NCBI GenBank assembly: GCA_021292165.1
Contig: CM037880.1
Coordinates: forward strand, 186,358,868-186,422,867
Direction: 5' to 3'
DNA: 64,000 nt
DNA from: Shinisaurus crocodilurus
Lineage: Eukaryota > Chordata > Lepidosauria > Squamata > Shinisauridae
The notes beneath the pieces were generated by a model, which did no database searches, was not told the DNA's origin, and saw only the letters and a list, made by a program, of their open reading frames with translations. The position numbers and the translations under genes are program-made. Numbering within the stretch: position 1 is the stretch's first letter; each line of letters begins with the position of its first letter. Of this stretch, positions 62,711-64,000 are shown one piece after another.

Positions 62711-62945
62711 TGACATAGTGGTTAGAGTGCTGGACTGGGACTTGGGAGATCAGGGTTCTTAGTCCTCACTTAGCCATGAAGCTCACTGGGTGACTTTGGG
62801 CCAGTCACTAACTCTCAGTCTAATCTACCTCACAGGGTTGTTGTGAGGATAAAATGGAGGAGGAGGATTACATAAACCGCCTGGGATTCCTTGCAGGAAA
62901 AAAGGCGGGATATAAATATAATAAATAAATACATAAATAAATAAA
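62711..62945 (+). repeat. MIR-like tRNA SINE with L2-type tail
   Basis: Head catagtggttagagtgctgg, core gggtgactttgggccagtca, tail cctcacagggttgttgtgag, terminal aaataaataaat tract. Confidence 0.9.
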
Positions 62946-63689
62946 TGTGCACAATAGGAAGAGTGCTGGGGAGGAGGTGGGGGCTGAAGAATAATAAAAA
63001 CTAATGTACAGCCACGTTCTCCTTTACAAGGATGACTAGGACGGATTAGCTGCGCAATGGAAGCTTCCCAGAAACGTTTTTGAATCAATCAATTACCTTT
63101 GATAGCACTGAGAGGTCTTAATTAAGCAGAAAGGGTTACCCTAAACACTGCTATCATTTGTCACAAAGGGGAAGACTTGAATAGGGGTCTTGGGCACTGA
63201 GACTCATTGCTTTCTGCCACTGGCACACTAATCCTAATCTATTTATAAGATAACTATGCCACCTCTAGGAACTGATGGGTATGTAACAATTCTAGCCAGG
63301 TGTAAATTGCTTCTAGACATCTAAATGTCCCTTTTTGGGGGCAACCGATTACTTTTGGGCTGTGCTCCTGCATCTTCTGCTGCTGGCTACTCCTGCTGCT
63401 ATTCTTGTATGGATTCTCTGGTCCTTGAACTTGGCTTGTCTCACTTCTGCCCGGCTGGCCTTATTGGCTGATGATGAGACCTTGCATGCCTTTGCCTCTG
63501 CCCCATGTTTGTTACAGAAAACACATGGTTGACATGCTGCAAATATGTGACTTTTTAATCTTTTCTGTGACTGTGTACACAACTCCTATACACAAAAGGG
63601 TCTCCAATCCCGAAGGGTCTACCAAAGCACTCCAAATACATGGGTGTATAAATCACTAAACTGCTTTATTATCATTGGGAGAGTTTTAA

Positions 63690-63770
63690 AAGAGAGTATG
63701 TTGTGAACCGCCCAGGGAGCTTCGGCTATTGGGTGGTATAGAAATGAAAATAAATAGTAATAATTAATAG
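63690..63770 (+). repeat. L2-type LINE 3' end
   Basis: ttgtgaaccgcccagggagc then ttcggctattgggtggtata and gaaatgaaaataaatag, a typical L2 3' terminus. Confidence 0.65.
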
Positions 63771-64000
63771 TTGCTTGTGTATGATCTTGGATGTTGGGCT
63801 CTGTCATCCCCAGGAGTTGATGGGGACATGATGATTCTTGTCAAATACAAATAACTTCCAGGGCACTAAATGGTCCCTCCTTGAGATGTACATAAGCTTT
63901 CTTTTGTGTGCATAATGCTCTGGATTATAGAACTTACTTTTTAAAAACAACATTGAAGAATACAAGAAGTAGGATTTCATTTCCAGGGAATTTGACATTT

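Larger units (their letters stand above)
45236..64000 (-). other. 3' part of an upstream ZNF704 intron, open at the window edge
   Basis: The exon at 45235 begins with a split codon, so an upstream exon must exist, but no family block expected before it was found up to position 64000. This 18.8 kb therefore reads as intron sequence. It is rich in LINE and SINE insertions, listed separately. The stretch 51000-51560 and the part around 54000-54190 contain no repeat I recognise and could hold regulatory DNA, but nothing in the sequence proves it. Confidence 0.55.

Noticed and set aside
63335..63582. Open frames on both strands near a serine/leucine-rich stretch
   Set aside because: Low-complexity, no family match and no splice sites consistent with ZNF704 phases.
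1..64000. CRISPR arrays, operons or phage-like modules
   Set aside because: No regularly spaced repeats with unique spacers, no clustered same-strand coding frames; the sequence is vertebrate in character.

Overview
The window is nuclear DNA from a vertebrate, most likely a squamate reptile (lizard). The sign is its repeat content: recent-looking MIR-like tRNA SINEs with L2-type tails, tRNA-Ala-derived SINEs, 5S rRNA-headed SINEs with CR1 tails, L2 and CR1 LINEs, and many small hAT, PIF/Harbinger-like and Tigger-like non-autonomous DNA transposons. Another lepidosaur (tuatara) cannot be excluded from sequence alone. There is no bacterial or viral gene organisation, and long open frames are either LINE reverse transcriptases or chance frames.

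The only host gene I can support is on the minus strand: the 3' half of a gene I recognise as ZNF704 (family with ZNF395 and SLC2A4RG/GLUT4 enhancer factor). Six exons were found by protein similarity recalled from the family plus splice sites and phase: 45132-45235, 40095-40328, 38113-38213 (C2H2 finger), 31462-31723, 26780-26884 and 18168-18279 (C-clamp and stop). Two things are odd. Exon 40095-40328 is one base too long for its phases, with a +1 slip at a TTT run (40231-40233). The phases of exons 26780-26884 and 18168-18279 do not match, so one short exon between them is missing, diverged or not found. The 5' exons and promoter lie beyond position 64000.

Layout: 1-18167 is downstream of the stop codon, with a possible long 3' UTR of unknown end and repeats that are dense only near 2.4-3.3 kb. 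18168-45235 holds the six exons and five introns, filled with repeats. These include a 1.16-kb Tigger-like element with GC-rich internal repeats (23959-25119), a hAT nested in a palindromic element (27803-29093), an RTE-type LINE on the minus strand (33131-35309) and a solo LTR (35441-36178). 45236-64000 is the 3' part of a further upstream intron, with a CR1-like host element carrying nested L2 and SINE insertions (48356-50306), a TATA-containing LTR-like element (52169-52790) and a CR1 3' end (60985-61815).

The clearest pattern outside the gene is a set of about a dozen small hAT elements. Most keep 8-bp target duplications that fit nnnTAnnn, which points to one Buster-type transposase source. 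No wholly novel cellular system is visible. The best leads are the 5S-CR1 chimeric SINEs, a GC-rich palindromic cassette shared by two unrelated transposons, and the two exon anomalies in ZNF704.
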